From Protopterus annectens (taxonomy: Eukaryota; Chordata; Ceratodontiformes; Protopteridae), in contig NC_056733.1 of assembly GCF_019279795.1 (NCBI RefSeq), positions 1,120,590,907 through 1,120,654,906 of the forward strand: DNA of 64,000 nt, read 5' to 3'. The notes beneath the pieces were generated by a model. The model was given only the letters and a program-made list of their open reading frames with translations, was not told the DNA's origin and ran no database searches. This document shows positions 63,192 through 64,000 of this stretch, in pieces (position 1 is the first letter of the stretch; each line of letters opens with the position of its first letter). Both the position numbers and the translations under genes were made by a program.

Positions 63192-64000
63192 CCATTCAAG
63201 ACGCACCTCTCTCTAAAGCAGTGATGGATGTTATTTTGGAGGCCAGGAGGCTTAGCACCAGATAATCTTATGCAGAAAAATGGAAGAGATTCTGTGCTTG
63301 GAACCAGGCACAAGGTATTGACACGATTGTTCCAAATATTCTTCAGATTTTGCAATGCTTAACTGAGATGCTGGATAAAGGCCTTTCCTTTTCATCAATT
63401 ATAATTCATGCCTCTGCCATTTCAGCTCATTACAATACAGAACCACCTATTTTTTCTCATCCATTACTAAGGCAGTACCTCAGAGGGGCCAAAAACATAA
63501 GACCTCCAAGGAGAGCACCAATAACTGCATGAGACCTCAACTATGTCTTGGAAAAACACACACTGCCTCCGTTTGAGCCAGCCTCTGCAGCTGATATAAA
63601 ATTCTTATCCTGGAAAACAGCTCTGCTCCTAGCAATAACCTCCACTAGATGAGTCTGAGTTACAGGCACTCATGGCTGTGGAACCTTTTTATCATTTTCC
63701 ATCCTGACAGGGTTTCTCTGAGGACAAACCCTACATTTATGCCTAAGGTAGTGTCCAGTGTGGCCCTTAACCAAACAATTCATTTGCCTACCTTTTATCC
63801 AAACCCACAGAATAATGGTGAGAGACTTCTGCATTCTTTGGACATTCACAGGCAGCTACGCTTCTACTTGGACAAAACCAAAGCTTTCAGAAAGACTGAA
63901 CAACTTCTAGTGGCATATGTTGCCGGATCACAAGGAAAGCCCATCTCAAAGCAGACTATTTCAAAGTGGATAGGCCACTGCATTCGTTTATGCTATTCAC
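63176..64000 (+). pseudogene. DIRS-A tyrosine recombinase (A7), partial at window end
   Basis: ATG at 63176 (MAGNVAIQDAPLSKAVMDVI then LEARRLSTR-stop-SYAEKW, TAA at 63263). Then LTEMLDKGLSFSSIIIHASA (63359-63418), and AITSTR-like text near 63642 where the catalytic Arg region is shifted, DIHRQLRFYLDKTKAFRKTE (63841-63900), ISKQTISKWIGHCIRLC (63946-63996). The HxxR and Tyr region lies beyond the window. Confidence 0.83.

Larger units (their letters stand above)
61987..64000 (+). mobile_element. DIRS-A segment A7, truncated in mid-RT, runs off window
   Basis: It begins GAAAAGACTTCTAACATGCC, matching A6 from 51246, and stays collinear with A6 to the window edge (A6 about 53240). It shares A6-specific defects such as the CTAAAACAAATC stop. 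No DIRS left terminus precedes it. Confidence 0.85.

Noticed and set aside
1-64000. CRISPR arrays, bacterial operons, rRNA genes, phage attachment sites
   Set aside because: No spaced direct repeats, Shine-Dalgarno spacing, or rRNA signature blocks were seen; repeats are explained by transposable elements.

Overview
This is vertebrate-type repeat DNA with almost no recognisable host coding sequence. There is no bacterial gene organisation. The coding signal consists of decayed retrotransposon frames, a candidate splice-acceptor exon with a poly(A) signal, tRNA-derived SINEs, an RTE-like LINE, a Penelope-like element and DNA-transposon MITEs. This mixture suggests a large, repeat-rich genome of a non-amniote vertebrate, such as a fish, lungfish or amphibian. 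The sequence does not allow a firmer choice.

The dominant content is DIRS-type tyrosine-recombinase retrotransposons. I assign them to three families by protein and terminal sequence. DIRS-A is about 5.4-5.5 kb, with copies A1-A7. DIRS-B is about 6 kb, with copies B1 and B2. DIRS-C has copies C1 and C2. All have the order gag, then pol (reverse transcriptase, RNase H and a C-terminal DLFAS/YAFPP region), then tyrosine recombinase (YR), then an internal complementary region, then a right inverted terminal repeat. Every copy carries stops or frameshifts.

Layout: 1-1353 is an RTE-like LINE on the minus strand. A tRNA-type SINE lies near 1590-1730. About 2000-5197 is A1, which has lost its YR. 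5198-6830 is a minus-strand LINE remnant. 7040-7650 is an antisense DIRS pol fragment. 8234-13165 is A2, with a SINE in its YR. 13166-16555 is mostly unclassified and includes a candidate last exon of a host gene. The rest, 16556-64000, holds two nests. Nest 1 is C1 (16556-38942), interrupted by A3 (21170-38130), interrupted by B1 (25399-36953), interrupted by A4 (30424-35920, the most complete copy). Nest 2 is C2 (38943-61986), interrupted by A5 (39707-56601), interrupted by A6 (42493-54033), interrupted by B2 (44082-50086). C2 also carries a foldback element with two identical 110-bp arms and a Penelope-like element with inverted terminal repeats. From 61986 to the window end the sequence matches A6 from mid-RT onward, possibly the start of a tandem duplication.

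Removing each nested element restores the reading of the interrupted gene, and no target duplication is seen at the DIRS junctions. Four reconstructed DIRS-A target sites all have GTT at the junction. The internal complementary regions match the joined left and right ends, as expected for the known DIRS circular-intermediate mechanism.
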